Source: Burkholderia multivorans (GTDB lineage Bacteria > Pseudomonadota > Gammaproteobacteria > Burkholderiales > Burkholderiaceae). From it: a stretch of DNA of 52,157 nt. Shown here piece after piece: positions 32,075-41,483 of this stretch (within the stretch, counting starts at the first letter, position 1; every line of letters begins with the position of its first letter). The notes under the pieces are model-generated. The model searched no databases, had not been told where the DNA came from, and saw only the letters and a program-made list of their open reading frames with translations. Both the position numbers and the translations under genes were made by a program. The stretch lies in NCBI RefSeq assembly GCF_010645215.1, contig NZ_JAAGNW010000004.1, forward strand, positions 39,410 through 91,566. Reading direction: 5' to 3'.

Positions 32075-33472
32075 ATGGCTTATACGGAGACGATCGGTTC
32101 GCGCACCTACCGCTTCGCGGACCTGAAAACCCTGCTCGCGAAGGCGAGCCCGCTGCGGTCCGGCGATCAGCTCGCGGGCGTCGCCGCCGCGAGCGAGGAG
32201 GAGCGCGTCGCCGCGAAGATGGCGCTTGCCGAGGTGCCGCTCGCGACCTTCCTGAACGAGGCGCTGATCCCCTACGAGGACGACGAGGTCACGCGCCTCA
32301 TCCTCGACGATCATTCGCCGGCAGCCTTCGCCGAGATCGCGCACCTGACGGTCGGCGATTTCCGCAACTGGCTGCTGTCGTCGGCCGTCGACGGCGCGGC
32401 GCTGGAGCGCGTCGCGCCGGGCCTGACGCCCGAGATGGTCGCGGCGGTGTCGAAGCTGATGCGCAACCAGGACCTGATCGCGGCCGCGCGCAAGCGCCGC
32501 GTGGTCACGCGCTTTCGCAACACGGTCGGGCTGGCGGGGCGGATGTCGGTGCGCCTGCAGCCGAACCACCCGACCGACGACGTGAAGGGCATCGCCGCGT
32601 CGCTGCTCGACGGGCTCATGTACGGCTGCGGCGACGCGCCGATCGGCATCAATCCCGCCACCGACAGCCTCGCGGCGATCGTCAGGCTGCTCGACATGAT
32701 CGACGGATTCCGCGAGCGCTACCGGGTGCCGACCCAGTCGTGCGTGCTGACCCACGTGACCAACACGATCGCGGCGGTCGAGAAGGGCGCGCCCGTCGAC
32801 CTCGTGTTCCAGTCGATCGCGGGCACCGAGCGCGCGAACGCGAGCTTCGGGATCTCGCTCGCGCTGCTGCGCGAGGCGCGCGAGGCTGCGCTGTCGCTGC
32901 GGCGCGGCACGGTCGGCGACAACCTCATGTACTTCGAGACGGGCCAGGGCAGCGCGCTGTCCGCGAACGCGCACCACGGCGTCGACCAGCAGACCTGCGA
33001 GGTGCGCGCCTATGCGGTCGCGCGCAAGTTCGAGCCGTTCCTCGTCAACACGGTGGTCGGCTTCATCGGCCCCGAATATCTGTACGACGGCAAGCAGATC
33101 ATCCGCGCGGGGCTCGAGGATCACTTCTGCGGCAAGCTGCTCGGCGTGCCGATGGGCTGCGACATCTGCTACACGAACCACGCGGAAGCCGACCAGGACG
33201 ACATGGACACGCTGCTGACCCTGCTCGGCGCGGCCGGCATCAACTTCATCATGGGCATCCCCGGCGCGGACGACGTGATGCTCAACTACCAGAGCACCTC
33301 GTTCCACGACGCGCTGTACGTGCGCGAGGTGCTGGGGCTGCGGCGCGCGCCGGAATTCGAGGAGTGGCTGGAGACGATGGGCATCGCGGACGCACGCGGC
33401 GCGCTCCTGGCCGCGTCGCCGCGCCAGCCCCTGCTGGCCGGCGCGCACGAATGGATGGGACTCGACGCATGA
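32075..33472 (+). CDS. eutB: Ethanolamine ammonia-lyase large subunit
   Basis: A 465-residue catalytic subunit of the coenzyme-B12-dependent enzyme that splits ethanolamine into acetaldehyde and ammonia. MSVRLQPNHPTDDVKGIAASLLDGLMYGCGDAPIGINPATD, SIAGTERANASFG, ETGQGSALSANAHHGVDQQTCEVRAYAVAR and PMGCDICYTNHAEADQDDMDTL are conserved. It is full length. ATG 32075 has AAGGAGTCGGC upstream. Its stop overlaps the start of eutC (ATGA at 33469-33472), so the subunits are translationally coupled. Confidence 0.98.
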   Translation: MAYTETIGSRTYRFADLKTLLAKASPLRSGDQLAGVAAASEEERVAAKMALAEVPLATFLNEALIPYEDDEVTRLILDDHSPAAFAEIAHLTVGDFRNWLLSSAVDGAALERVAPGLTPEMVAAVSKLMRNQDLIAAARKRRVVTRFRNTVGLAGRMSVRLQPNHPTDDVKGIAASLLDGLMYGCGDAPIGINPATDSLAAIVRLLDMIDGFRERYRVPTQSCVLTHVTNTIAAVEKGAPVDLVFQSIAGTERANASFGISLALLREAREAALSLRRGTVGDNLMYFETGQGSALSANAHHGVDQQTCEVRAYAVARKFEPFLVNTVVGFIGPEYLYDGKQIIRAGLEDHFCGKLLGVPMGCDICYTNHAEADQDDMDTLLTLLGAAGINFIMGIPGADDVMLNYQSTSFHDALYVREVLGLRRAPEFEEWLETMGIADARGALLAASPRQPLLAGAHEWMGLDA

Positions 33473-34263
33473 GCGACGCCATCGAGAAGAATCCGTGGGG
33501 CGAACTGAAGGCGTTCACGAACGCGCGGATCGCGCTCGGCCGCACGGGCAGCAGCCTGCCCACCGCGCCGCTGCTCGCGTTCAACCTGTCGCACGCGCAG
33601 GCGCGCGACGCCGTGCACCAGCCGCTCGACGTGGAGGCGCTGCACCGCGCGCTGGCCGACGCGGGGTTCGCGTCGCTCGACGTGCACAGCGCGGCGCCCG
33701 ATCGCCAGCACTACCTGCGGCGGCCCGACCTCGGGCGGCGGCTGTCGGACGCCAGCCGCGCGGCGCTCGCGCAGGCGGGCGAGGCGGCGGGCGAGCCGCC
33801 CGAGCTGGTGTTCGTGATCGGCGACGGGCTGTCGGCGTTCGCGGCCGCGAAACAGGCGCTGCCGCTGTTGCAGGCGGTGCGCGCGCGGCTCGACGTCGAC
33901 GGCTGGCGGGTCGGCCCGGTGGTGGTCGCGCAGCAGGCACGCGTCGCGCTCGGCGACGAGATCGGCGAGCTGCTGCGCGCGCGGCTCGTCGCGATGCTGA
34001 TCGGCGAGCGTCCGGGGCTCAGCTCGCCGGACAGCCTCGGGGTCTATCTCACCTATGCGCCGAAGGTCGGCTGCCACGACGCGCTGCGCAACTGCATCTC
34101 GAACGTGCGGCCGGAGGGGCTGCCCTACGCGGCGGCCGCGCACAAGCTCCACTACCTGCTCACCCACGCGCGGCGGCTCGGCCTCACGGGCGTCGGGCTC
34201 AAGGACGACAGCGACGCCACGCTGCCCGGCGCGGCGGCGCCCGCGCAGCTGTCGGACGTTTGA
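33469..34263 (+). CDS. eutC: Ethanolamine ammonia-lyase small subunit
   Basis: A 264-residue partner of EutB that helps bind cobalamin. It starts with a four-base overlap on eutB. NARIALGRTGSSLPTAPLLAFNLSHAQARDAVH, QHYLRRPDLGRRLS, FVIGDGLSAFAAAKQALPLL, GERPGLSSPDSLGVYLTYAPKVGCHDALRNCISNVRPEGLPY are diagnostic. Length is normal. Its stop codon is part of a perfect palindrome shared with the convergent LysR gene. Confidence 0.97.
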   Translation: MSDAIEKNPWGELKAFTNARIALGRTGSSLPTAPLLAFNLSHAQARDAVHQPLDVEALHRALADAGFASLDVHSAAPDRQHYLRRPDLGRRLSDASRAALAQAGEAAGEPPELVFVIGDGLSAFAAAKQALPLLQAVRARLDVDGWRVGPVVVAQQARVALGDEIGELLRARLVAMLIGERPGLSSPDSLGVYLTYAPKVGCHDALRNCISNVRPEGLPYAAAAHKLHYLLTHARRLGLTGVGLKDDSDATLPGAAAPAQLSDV

Positions 34264-34285
34264 GCGGCGGCGGGCCCGCCGCTCA
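34261..34285. terminator. Palindrome over two convergent stop codons
   Basis: TGAGCGGCGG (34261-34270) and CCGCCGCTCA (34276-34285) are perfect 10-bp arms whose ends are the TGA stops of eutC and, on the other strand, of the LysR gene. Likely a compact bidirectional terminator; there is no T tract. Confidence 0.55.
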
Positions 34286-35173
34286 GGCGGGCTGGAACAG
34301 GCGCGCGCACAGGAAGTCGACGAACACCCGCAGCTTCGGCGACAACTGCCGGCTCGACGGCCACAGCACCGAGAATTGCCCGGGCGCGATCCGGTAGTCG
34401 TCGAGCACCGTGACGAGCGCGCCGCATGCGAGTGCGTCGCGCGCGAGGAAATCGGGCATGTAGCCGATGCCGAAGCCGGCCAGCACCGCCGCGCGCAACG
34501 CCTCCATGTTGTTGCAGGTCATCGCCGCGCGCAGGTTCGGCGGCTCGCCGCCGTCGTGTGCGAGCGCCCACGGCTGCAGCTTGCCGGTGGTCGGGAAGCG
34601 GTAGCGCACGCAGGCATGCGCGGCGAGGTCGTCCGGCACCTCGGGCGCGCCGGCCCGTTCGAGATACGCGGGCGCCGCGCACAGCACGAAGCGGAACGGC
34701 CCGAGGCGGCGCGACATCAGGCTCGAATCGGTCAGCTGGCCGCTGCGGATCACCGCAGCGAAGCCGCCGTCGACCACGTCGACGAGCCGGTCGTTGAAAT
34801 CGAGATCGAGTTCGATGTCCGGATAGCGCGCGCGGAATTCCGGCAGCACCGGCAGCAGGAAACGGTAACCGATCACGGGCAGGCTCACGCGCAGACGGCC
34901 GCGCGGCGTCTGGGCCGATTCCGACAGCGTGGCCTCCGCGTCGCGCAGTTCCTCCAGGATCCGGTGGCAGCGCTCGTGGAAGTGCCGCCCTTCGTCGGTG
35001 AGCGTGACCCGGCGCGTGGTGCGGTGAAACAGCCGCACGCCGAGCGACTGTTCGAGCTTCGCGATCGTCTTGCCGACCGCCGACGCCGAGATCCCGAGCT
35101 TGCGCCCGGCGGCGACGAAGCTCAGCGTCTCCGCCGTGCGCACGAAGGCGACGATGCCGTTGAGGTTGTCCAT
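34283..35173 (-). CDS. LysR-family transcriptional regulator
   Basis: A 296-residue regulator. The N-terminal helix-turn-helix reads NGIVAFVRTAETLSFVAAGRKLGISASAVGKTIAKLEQSLGVRLFHRTTRRVTLTDEG; the rest is the usual periplasmic-binding-like effector domain of the CrgA/DsdC-like type. It is divergent from the MFS gene across 187 bp that are AT rich near 35215-35280, so MFS control is likely. It lies between eutC and exaC but has no evident tie to ethanolamine. Confidence 0.93.
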   Translation of the reverse strand: MDNLNGIVAFVRTAETLSFVAAGRKLGISASAVGKTIAKLEQSLGVRLFHRTTRRVTLTDEGRHFHERCHRILEELRDAEATLSESAQTPRGRLRVSLPVIGYRFLLPVLPEFRARYPDIELDLDFNDRLVDVVDGGFAAVIRSGQLTDSSLMSRRLGPFRFVLCAAPAYLERAGAPEVPDDLAAHACVRYRFPTTGKLQPWALAHDGGEPPNLRAAMTCNNMEALRAAVLAGFGIGYMPDFLARDALACGALVTVLDDYRIAPGQFSVLWPSSRQLSPKLRVFVDFLCARLFQPA

Positions 35174-35360
35174 GGGAGCCGATTCCGGGTGTCAGAGGCC
35201 AAATACCGAATGCCGAATGCAATTACGGAATTTAACTCCACTATCTGAGGAGTTTCACGTTGTTTTTCTTTGATTAGATCCGAATTATCTTTCATCGCTC
35301 CGACGGGCCGCGCGCAGGGCATGCGCGACGGGCGGCCCCGGCTACTGACGCGGAGCGTCG

Positions 35361-36938
35361 ATGGATTCCCTGCTTTCCCCCCTGGCGGCGCGGCGGCGCC
35401 GCATGATCCTGCTGGCGGTGTGCCTCGCCGCGCTCGCGCTGCCGCTGAGCTTCGCGGGCGGCGCGGTGGCGACGCCCGCGATCGGCCGCGCGCTGCCGGG
35501 CGGCCCGGTGGCGCTGAACTGGATCACCAATGCCTTCATGCTGAGCTTCGGCAGCCTGCTGATGGCGGCGGGCGCGCTCGCGGACCAGTTCGGCCGCAAG
35601 CGGGTCTTCCTGATCGGCGTGGGCGGTTTCACGCTGGCGTCGGCCGCGCTCGGCTTCGCGCCGACGCTGCTCGTGGTCGACCTGCTGCGTGCGGCGCAAG
35701 GCGCGGCCGCCGCGGCGGCGCTCGCGGGCGGGACGGCCGCGCTCGCGCAGGAGTTCGACGGCGCGGCGCGCACCCGCGCGTTCAGCCTGCTCGGCACGAC
35801 CTTCGGGCTCGGGCTCGCGTTCGGCCCCGTGCTCGCGGGCTGGCTGATCGAGCTGCTGGGCTGGCGCGCGATCTTCGCGACGGGCGCGCTGGTGGGGGCG
35901 CTCGCGCTGCTGGTGGGCGCGCCGCGGCTGCGCGAGACGCGCGATCCGGCCGCGGCCGGGCTCGACTGGGCGGGGGCGGCGAGCTTCACCGGCGCGCTGT
36001 CGCTGTTCACGTTCGGCGTGATCCAGGCGCCCGAGGACGGCTGGACGAGCCCGCTCGTCGTCGGCCTGCTCGCGGGCGCGGCGGCGCTTGCAGCCGGCTT
36101 CGTCGCGATCGAGGCGCGCGTGGCGCGGCCGATGCTCGACCTGTCGCTGTTCCGCTATCCGCGCTTCGTCGGCGTGCAGGTGCTGCCGGTCGCGACCTGC
36201 TATTGCTACATCGTGCTGCTGGTGCTGCTGCCCTTGCGCTTCATCGGCGTCGACGGTTACCGGGCCCTCGACGCCGGCCTGCTGATGCTGGCGCTGTCCG
36301 CGCCGATGCTGATCGTGCCGCTCGTGGCCGCACTGCTGACGCGCTGGATGTCCGCCGGGCTGATCGCCGGGGTCGGCCTGCTCGTCGCGGCGGCCGGCCT
36401 GCACTGGCTCGGCGCGGCGTTGGCGGCGGGCGCGGGGCGTGCGGCGCTCGCGCCGATGGTCGTGATCGGCGTCGGCGCGGGGCTGCCCTGGGGGCTGATG
36501 GATGGCTTGTCGATCAGCGTCGTGCCGAAGGAGCGCGCGGGGATGGCGACCGGGATTTTCAGCACGACGCGCGTGGCGGGCGAGGGAATCGCGCTCGCGA
36601 TCGTCGGCGCGCTGCTCGCGGCGCTCGTCGCGACGCGGCTGCACGGGATCGCGCCGGCGGCCGCGCCGCATGCGCTAGCCGAGGCGGCGGCGCGGCTCGC
36701 GACGGGCGATCTCGCGCGGGCCGCCGTCGGGTTGCCGGGGGTGACGCGTGAGGATCTGGCCGCGCAGTACCGGGACGCATTCGGCAGCCTGCTGGACGGG
36801 CTGACCGTGGTCACGGCTGCGTGCGCGGTGGTGGTGTTCGCGTTCCTGAGCCGGGTGCGCGCGGACGAGGCGGCGCCGCGCAAGGGCGGCCGGACGTCGG
36901 GCGCGGGTTCGCTGGTGCTGGAGCGGGACGGCGGGTGA
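35361..36938 (+). CDS. MFS drug transporter, DHA2 (14-TM) family
   Basis: A 525-residue proton-coupled efflux protein. WITNAFMLSFGSLLMAAGALADQFGRKRVFLIG carries the motif A loop, and GTTFGLGLAFGPVLAGWLIELLGWRAIFATGALVGAL carries motif C. About 14 TM helices are seen, with the long extracellular loop near residues 430-475 typical of DHA2. No ribosome site is clear before ATG 35361. It is divergent from the LysR gene, a classic regulator-pump pair. After it, 36939-37175 contains no gene; a degenerate echo of the gene's 3' end (GTGCTGGAGCG) recurs near 36990. Confidence 0.88.
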   Translation: MDSLLSPLAARRRRMILLAVCLAALALPLSFAGGAVATPAIGRALPGGPVALNWITNAFMLSFGSLLMAAGALADQFGRKRVFLIGVGGFTLASAALGFAPTLLVVDLLRAAQGAAAAAALAGGTAALAQEFDGAARTRAFSLLGTTFGLGLAFGPVLAGWLIELLGWRAIFATGALVGALALLVGAPRLRETRDPAAAGLDWAGAASFTGALSLFTFGVIQAPEDGWTSPLVVGLLAGAAALAAGFVAIEARVARPMLDLSLFRYPRFVGVQVLPVATCYCYIVLLVLLPLRFIGVDGYRALDAGLLMLALSAPMLIVPLVAALLTRWMSAGLIAGVGLLVAAAGLHWLGAALAAGAGRAALAPMVVIGVGAGLPWGLMDGLSISVVPKERAGMATGIFSTTRVAGEGIALAIVGALLAALVATRLHGIAPAAAPHALAEAAARLATGDLARAAVGLPGVTREDLAAQYRDAFGSLLDGLTVVTAACAVVVFAFLSRVRADEAAPRKGGRTSGAGSLVLERDGG

Positions 36939-37175
36939 GGGCGGGCGCGAGATGGCGTGGCGGGAGGAGGGACGCCGGGCGCGCCGACTCGTGCTGGAGC
37001 GAAATGACAGGTGAGGCGCGGTCGCGCGGCCGGGCGGATGGCACTGCGCGGCGCGCGGACGACCGGGGAGATCGCCGGCGACACGCGCCGGGCCGAAGAA
37101 CAAGCCCGGCGGAACCGCCCAAGACGCCCGGACGATCCCGCCGGCCGCACCGCGCCGAACCCGGCGCGACGCCGT

Positions 37176-38696
<1,521 letters not shown>

Positions 38697-38757
38697 CGCG
38701 TTGCTCCTCGCATGTCGATTGGAATGCGCCGCGCGAGCGCGCGGCGTCCGAGCCTTA

Positions 38758-38773
38758 CGCCAGAAGCGTGCCA
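38758..38773 (-). promoter_or_regulatory. Sigma-54-like promoter for exaC
   Basis: On the minus strand TGGCACG-CTTC-TGGCG matches the -24 element exactly and keeps the GG-N10-GC spacing; the -12 element has one mismatch to TTGC. It lies in the 301-bp divergent region 38697-38997, which has no other gene. Confidence 0.5.
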
Positions 38774-38997
38774 GCCGCCGGTGCGCCGCCGCGCCGGGCC
38801 TGCGCGCGGGCCGGCGCGGCGCACCGCGCGGGTGCGCGGCGGCGACTGTGCCGGGATGGCGCAGTGCGCGTGCGCCGGGGTGCGCCAGCCTTGAACAGTG
38901 CGGCGCGGCGTCGCAGCGCGCGGGCGCGGGCGGCGCTTCGGCACGGGAATTGCATCGCTCGCGGCGGTTGACGTTCAGCGGAGTCGGGGAGGCGTTC

Positions 38998-40014
38998 ATG
39001 GAACAGAGGCGGGTCGAGACGACGGCGGCGGACACGCGGCGCAGCGCGGGAGGCGAGGAAGGGCCGGCCGGGCGCGCGGTGGTCAGCGTCGCGCATGACG
39101 CCGACGAGCAGGCCCGCAACCTGATCGGCTGGCGCCAGACCTACGACCAGCTCGCGGCGGGCCGCTTCGTCGGCACGCTGACCGAGCTGCCGCTCGACAC
39201 GATGAAGCTGTTTCGCGAGACCACGAGCCATACGCTGCGCCAGGCCTGCGCGGTGCGCGGCGATGCGTACTGGTTCGGCGTGCCGCTCGCGCGCGACGGC
39301 GGCGCGCGGATCGACGCGTGCCCGATCACGGCCGGCGCGCTGGCGTTCCGGCCCGGCAACGTCGAATTCGAACTGCTGACGCCCGCGCATTTCTCGATCT
39401 ACGGCCTGGTGGTGCGCGGTGACGTGCTGCGTCGCTATGCGGAGCAGGTCGAGCGCTGCGGGCTCGACGAGCGCTTGCCGGGGCAGGCGGTCGCGCAGGT
39501 CGGGGAGGCGCGGCTCGCGCGTCTGTGCGCGCAGCTCGGGCGCGGGCTCGAGCGGGCCGAAGCGGCGGCCGCGCCGCTGTCGGACTGCGAGCGCAACGAC
39601 CTGCAGGCCGGGCTGCTCGCGGCGCTGTTCGATCTCTACGCGGCGCCCGCCGGGGCGGCCGACGCCGGCCAGCCGTCGCGGCGCCGCCGGATCGTCGCGC
39701 GGGCGCGCGACTACGTGCTCGCGCACCGCTCGCGGCCGGTCGGCGTGCCCGAGCTGTGCGAGCAGCTGCACGTGAGTCGCCGCACCTTGCAGTACTGCTT
39801 CCAGGACGTGCTCGGGATGGCGCCCGCGACCTACCTGCGCACGCTGCGCCTGAACGGCGCGCGCCGCGACCTGTGCGGGCGCGACGCGGGCTCGGTGCAG
39901 GACGTCGCCGCCGCGTGGGGCTTCTGGCATCTGAGCCAGTTCGCGACCGACTATCGCCGCATGTTCGGCGAGCGGCCCTCGGAGGCGCTGCGCGGGGCGG
40001 CGCTCGCATGCTGA
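38998..40014 (+). CDS. eutR: AraC-family activator, EutR-like
   Basis: A 338-residue regulator that tracks enterobacterial Eut[37 protein letters not shown] and [10 protein letters not shown] in the sensor half, then [54 protein letters not shown] and [29 protein letters not shown] in the DNA-binding half. EutR responds to ethanolamine with cobalamin. ATG 38998 follows GGGGAGGCGTTC. It is divergent from exaC and probably controls both exaC and eat-eutBC. Confidence 0.9.
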   Translation: MEQRRVETTAADTRRSAGGEEGPAGRAVVSVAHDADEQARNLIGWRQTYDQLAAGRFVGTLTELPLDTMKLFRETTSHTLRQACAVRGDAYWFGVPLARDGGARIDACPITAGALAFRPGNVEFELLTPAHFSIYGLVVRGDVLRRYAEQVERCGLDERLPGQAVAQVGEARLARLCAQLGRGLERAEAAAAPLSDCERNDLQAGLLAALFDLYAAPAGAADAGQPSRRRRIVARARDYVLAHRSRPVGVPELCEQLHVSRRTLQYCFQDVLGMAPATYLRTLRLNGARRDLCGRDAGSVQDVAAAWGFWHLSQFATDYRRMFGERPSEALRGAALAC

Positions 40015-40089
40015 ACGTCTGCGCGCCCGCCTATCGTGCCGCCGGCCGGGCGGGCGCGCGCCGACGCTTGTCGCGACGGGCGGCGCGCG

Positions 40090-40394
40090 CCGTGCTGCGT
40101 GAACGGTTCCGGCGCTTCCGCCTGGATCCGCTGCGTGTGCGGGCTCATGCGACCTGAAACGGCGTTTGCGCGGGTAGCGATGGCTGAGCGGCGGGGCGGG
40201 CGTGCGCGACGGTTCCGGCGCTTTCGTCCCGGATCCGCTGCGTGCGCGGATTCATCCGGCCCGAGCCGGCGCTTGCGCGGGTAGTGATGGTTCGGCCGTC
40301 CCGGCGTGCTGCGCGAACGGTTCCGTCGCTTCCGTCCGGATCGCCGCGCGCACGGATTCATACCACCTGAACCCGCGCTCGTGCGGGTAGCGGC
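40090..40394. repeat. Three degenerate ~107-bp tandem repeats
   Basis: Units begin near 40090, 40201 and 40304. Each contains GAACGGTTCCGGCGCTTCCG-like, GGATCCGCTGCGTG-like and CGGATTCAT-like blocks and ends GCGGGTAGYGATGG or similar. The 380 bp between the eutR stop and the next gene (40015-40394) hold nothing else that I can recognise. The third unit ends at the stop codon of the glycosyltransferase-like gene. Confidence 0.75.
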
Positions 40395-40406
40395 TCAGCT
40401 ACCCGC
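40383..40406. terminator. Hairpin at the 3' end of the glycosyltransferase gene
   Basis: GCGGGTAGC (40383-40391) and GCTACCCGC (40398-40406) form a 9-bp perfect stem that spans the minus-strand stop codon at 40395-40397. No U run follows, so this may be only part of the repeat. Confidence 0.35.
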
Positions 40407-41465
40407 GCGCTCACGCGCGCTCGGCCATGCGATCCGACTCCAATCGACTGCCCGGTAAAGCGCGTCGAGTTCCTCCCGTTCCGCATCCGACGCGCCCGCA
40501 TGCCGGCCGCGCCACCCATCCGGCACGGGCAGGGCGACGCCGACGCAGTGCGGGTAGTCGCGCACCCGCAGCGCGGGCGCGATGCTGGAAAAGCACGCGA
40601 GCGTCGGCACGTCGAAGCCGGCCGCGAGATGGACGGCCGAGGTGTCGGCGGCCAGCAGCACGCCGGCGTGCGCGACCCAAGCGATGAATTGCGCGGTGTC
40701 GGTCGAGTGCGCCTGCACGTCGACATAGGCGGGATGGTCGACCGGCCCGAAGCCGAGCACCGGCAGCCGGTAGATGTCGGCGAGCAGGCCGACGAGCGCG
40801 GCGTGCCGCGCGGCCGGAATGCTGCGCAGCGGCGTGCTCGCGCTCGGGCAGAACAGCGCATAGCGGCGCGTGCGCCAGGCGGGCGGCAGGCCCGGCAGCG
40901 CGAGATCGGCGAGCCAGCGGTTGCGCTTCGCGTCGGCCGGGATCGTGACGGGATCGACGCCGAGCGCGGACAGGAAGAAGTCGATCATCGGCTGTTCGGC
41001 GAACCCGGGCCAATACAGTTGATTGCCGAGATCGATGCGGGCTTCGTGGGCGGGCAGTTGATCGGCGGGCCAAGGTAGGCGACGGAATGGCGCGATCGTC
41101 GCGGCGGCCAGCGCGTAGAGCGCGTCGACGTAGGCGGGCGCGTGAGCCGGCCGGTACAGCACGAAGCGCAGCGCGGGATGGCGCGCGCGCAGCGCGGCGA
41201 GCGCGGTGAGCCCGATCACCGAGTCGCCGAGCGCGACCCCCATCCCGTTGATCACATGAACCGTTTCGCACTGCGCATAGTCGAGCCGGAACGCGTGGTG
41301 CGCGCCGTGAAAGAGGCCCGGCAGCTGCGAGGCAGGAACGTACGCGTCGGCCGCCGAGGCGGGCGCGAGCGCGAGATCGTACGGCGCGACGAGCCGCCCG
41401 TCCGGCGTCAGCAGCGAGCCGGGATGCACGAGCGCCTCGTCGCGCGTGAGCGGACGCGCCGCCAT
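40395..41465 (-). CDS. Glycosyltransferase-9 (ADP-heptosyltransferase)-like protein
   Basis: A 356-residue protein with a GT-B-like layout. INGMGVALGDSVIGLTALAALRARHPALRFVLYRP resembles the N-terminal glycine-rich loop of LPS heptosyltransferases, and WVAHAGVLLAADTSAVHLAAGFDVPTLACFSSIAPALRVRDYP resembles their C-terminal donor site (D-T/S-x-x-x-H-x-A-A). No signal peptide. It starts 18 bp after the stop of the ThDP enzyme gene, so the two are an operon. It sits outside any LPS gene cluster, so the acceptor is unknown. Confidence 0.75.
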   Translation of the reverse strand: MAARPLTRDEALVHPGSLLTPDGRLVAPYDLALAPASAADAYVPASQLPGLFHGAHHAFRLDYAQCETVHVINGMGVALGDSVIGLTALAALRARHPALRFVLYRPAHAPAYVDALYALAAATIAPFRRLPWPADQLPAHEARIDLGNQLYWPGFAEQPMIDFFLSALGVDPVTIPADAKRNRWLADLALPGLPPAWRTRRYALFCPSASTPLRSIPAARHAALVGLLADIYRLPVLGFGPVDHPAYVDVQAHSTDTAQFIAWVAHAGVLLAADTSAVHLAAGFDVPTLACFSSIAPALRVRDYPHCVGVALPVPDGWRGRHAGASDAEREELDALYRAVDWSRIAWPSARERAGS

Positions 41466-41483
41466 CGCCGTCGCGCCCGTCGC

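Noticed and set aside
36939-37175. Small gene between the MFS transporter and exaC
   Set aside because: Only high-GC shadow frames without ribosome sites; no recognisable product.
40090-40394. CRISPR-like array
   Set aside because: Three long degenerate units without short identical repeats and unique spacers, and no cas genes.
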